Of a stretch of DNA of 64,000 nucleotides, positions 63,910-64,000 are shown in pieces (within the stretch, counting starts at the first letter, position 1; the number at the start of each line of letters is the position of its first letter). Origin of the DNA: Syntrophobacterales bacterium (GTDB lineage: Bacteria > Desulfobacterota > Syntrophorhabdia > Syntrophorhabdales > Syntrophorhabdaceae); NCBI GenBank assembly GCA_031274925.1, contig JAISPL010000006.1:124001-188000 (forward strand). The letters are read 5' to 3'. The notes beneath the pieces are model-generated. The model was given only the letters and a program-made list of their open reading frames with translations. It searched no databases and had not been told where the DNA came from. The translations under genes and the position numbers were made by a program.

Positions 63910-64000
63910 ATGAACCTCCCCGCCGCTTGCGGCGTGGTATCCCGGGGTTTACGACTGACTTTGAAGCGCGTGCCTTAAGGGGCGGGGAATTAGACCCGTA
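63910..64000 (+). repeat. Dispersed double-hairpin repeat, copy C (cut by window end)
   Basis: Same order as copies A and B: CCCCGCCGCTTGCGGCGTGG, TATCCCGGGG, TTTACGACTGACT, then GCGTGCCTTAAGGGGCGGGG and GAATTAGACCCGTA at the window edge. Hairpin 2 is better preserved here than in A. The tail GAGATT is beyond position 64000. Confidence 0.7.

Noticed and set aside
1-64000. CRISPR arrays, rRNA genes, prophage or intact transposase
   Set aside because: No regularly spaced repeats, rRNA signatures, integrase or complete transposase genes were seen.

Overview
The window reads as chromosomal DNA of an anaerobic Gram-negative bacterium, most like a Desulfobacterota (deltaproteobacterial) syntroph such as the Syntrophorhabdus group. 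That assignment is inference. It rests on an oxygen-sensitive ferredoxin-dependent indolepyruvate oxidoreductase (iorAB), an electron-transfer flavoprotein pair, a selenocysteine synthase, pyruvoyl-type arginine decarboxylase with carboxyspermidine-type spermidine genes, and an RND tripartite pump with an outer-membrane factor. No rRNA, CRISPR array or intact mobile element was seen. One tRNA gene, tRNA-Arg(CCU), is present.

Layout. 1-5000: iorA-iorB and a fused two-half M16 protease. 5147-8503: a palindrome-controlled three-gene operon headed by a DUF2589-type protein, then a small exported protein; this is the least explained block of intact genes. 7700-9300 is a graveyard with broken IS630- and IS1-type transposases. 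9416-14040: an FBT-like MFS transporter on the minus strand and etfB-etfA on the plus strand. 14614-21989 (minus): one tightly packed eight-gene operon, maf-yggS-argH-FN3 lipoprotein-lysA-dapF-dapA-dapB. It covers the late lysine/diaminopimelate steps and the last step of arginine synthesis. 22075-27130: cutA, a second MFS gene with a promoter that predicts a leaderless mRNA, tRNA-Arg, rlmN and a hotdog-fold protein. 27708-32443 (minus): gltX-smc. 33090-38301 (plus): selA-rluD-yfiH followed by an NtrY-like sensor kinase. 38998-48500 is gene-poor: PAC2 protein, DUF218 protein, a four-piece esterase pseudogene, an Mrr restriction-enzyme fossil, a broken zinc-ribbon gene, a beta-CASP nuclease with a YgjP-type metallopeptidase, and a TTD14-like NTPase/CYTH protein. 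48547-55261: tetR-adaptor-RND pump-outer-membrane factor operon. 55325-60119 (minus): cupin regulator, pyruvoyl arginine decarboxylase, agmatinase, carboxyspermidine dehydrogenase and decarboxylase. 60216-62690: a divergent TPP enzyme and tag. The window ends in decayed DNA and the third copy of a dispersed repeat.

How the genes fit together. The polyamine cluster encodes a full arginine to agmatine to putrescine to carboxyspermidine to spermidine route. It draws on arginine (ArgH) and probably aspartate semialdehyde, which is also the DapA substrate. The main unusual signals are the DUF2589 operon with its operator-like palindrome and 15-bp intercistronic hairpin, three copies of a ~98-bp double-hairpin repeat resembling IS200/IS605 ends, recurring promoters placed so that mRNAs would be leaderless, and a high load of recent pseudogenes between well-kept housekeeping operons. 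Starts were moved from the longest open frame wherever a ribosome-binding site or family alignment argued for it. All family calls come from reading motifs by eye; no database search was run.
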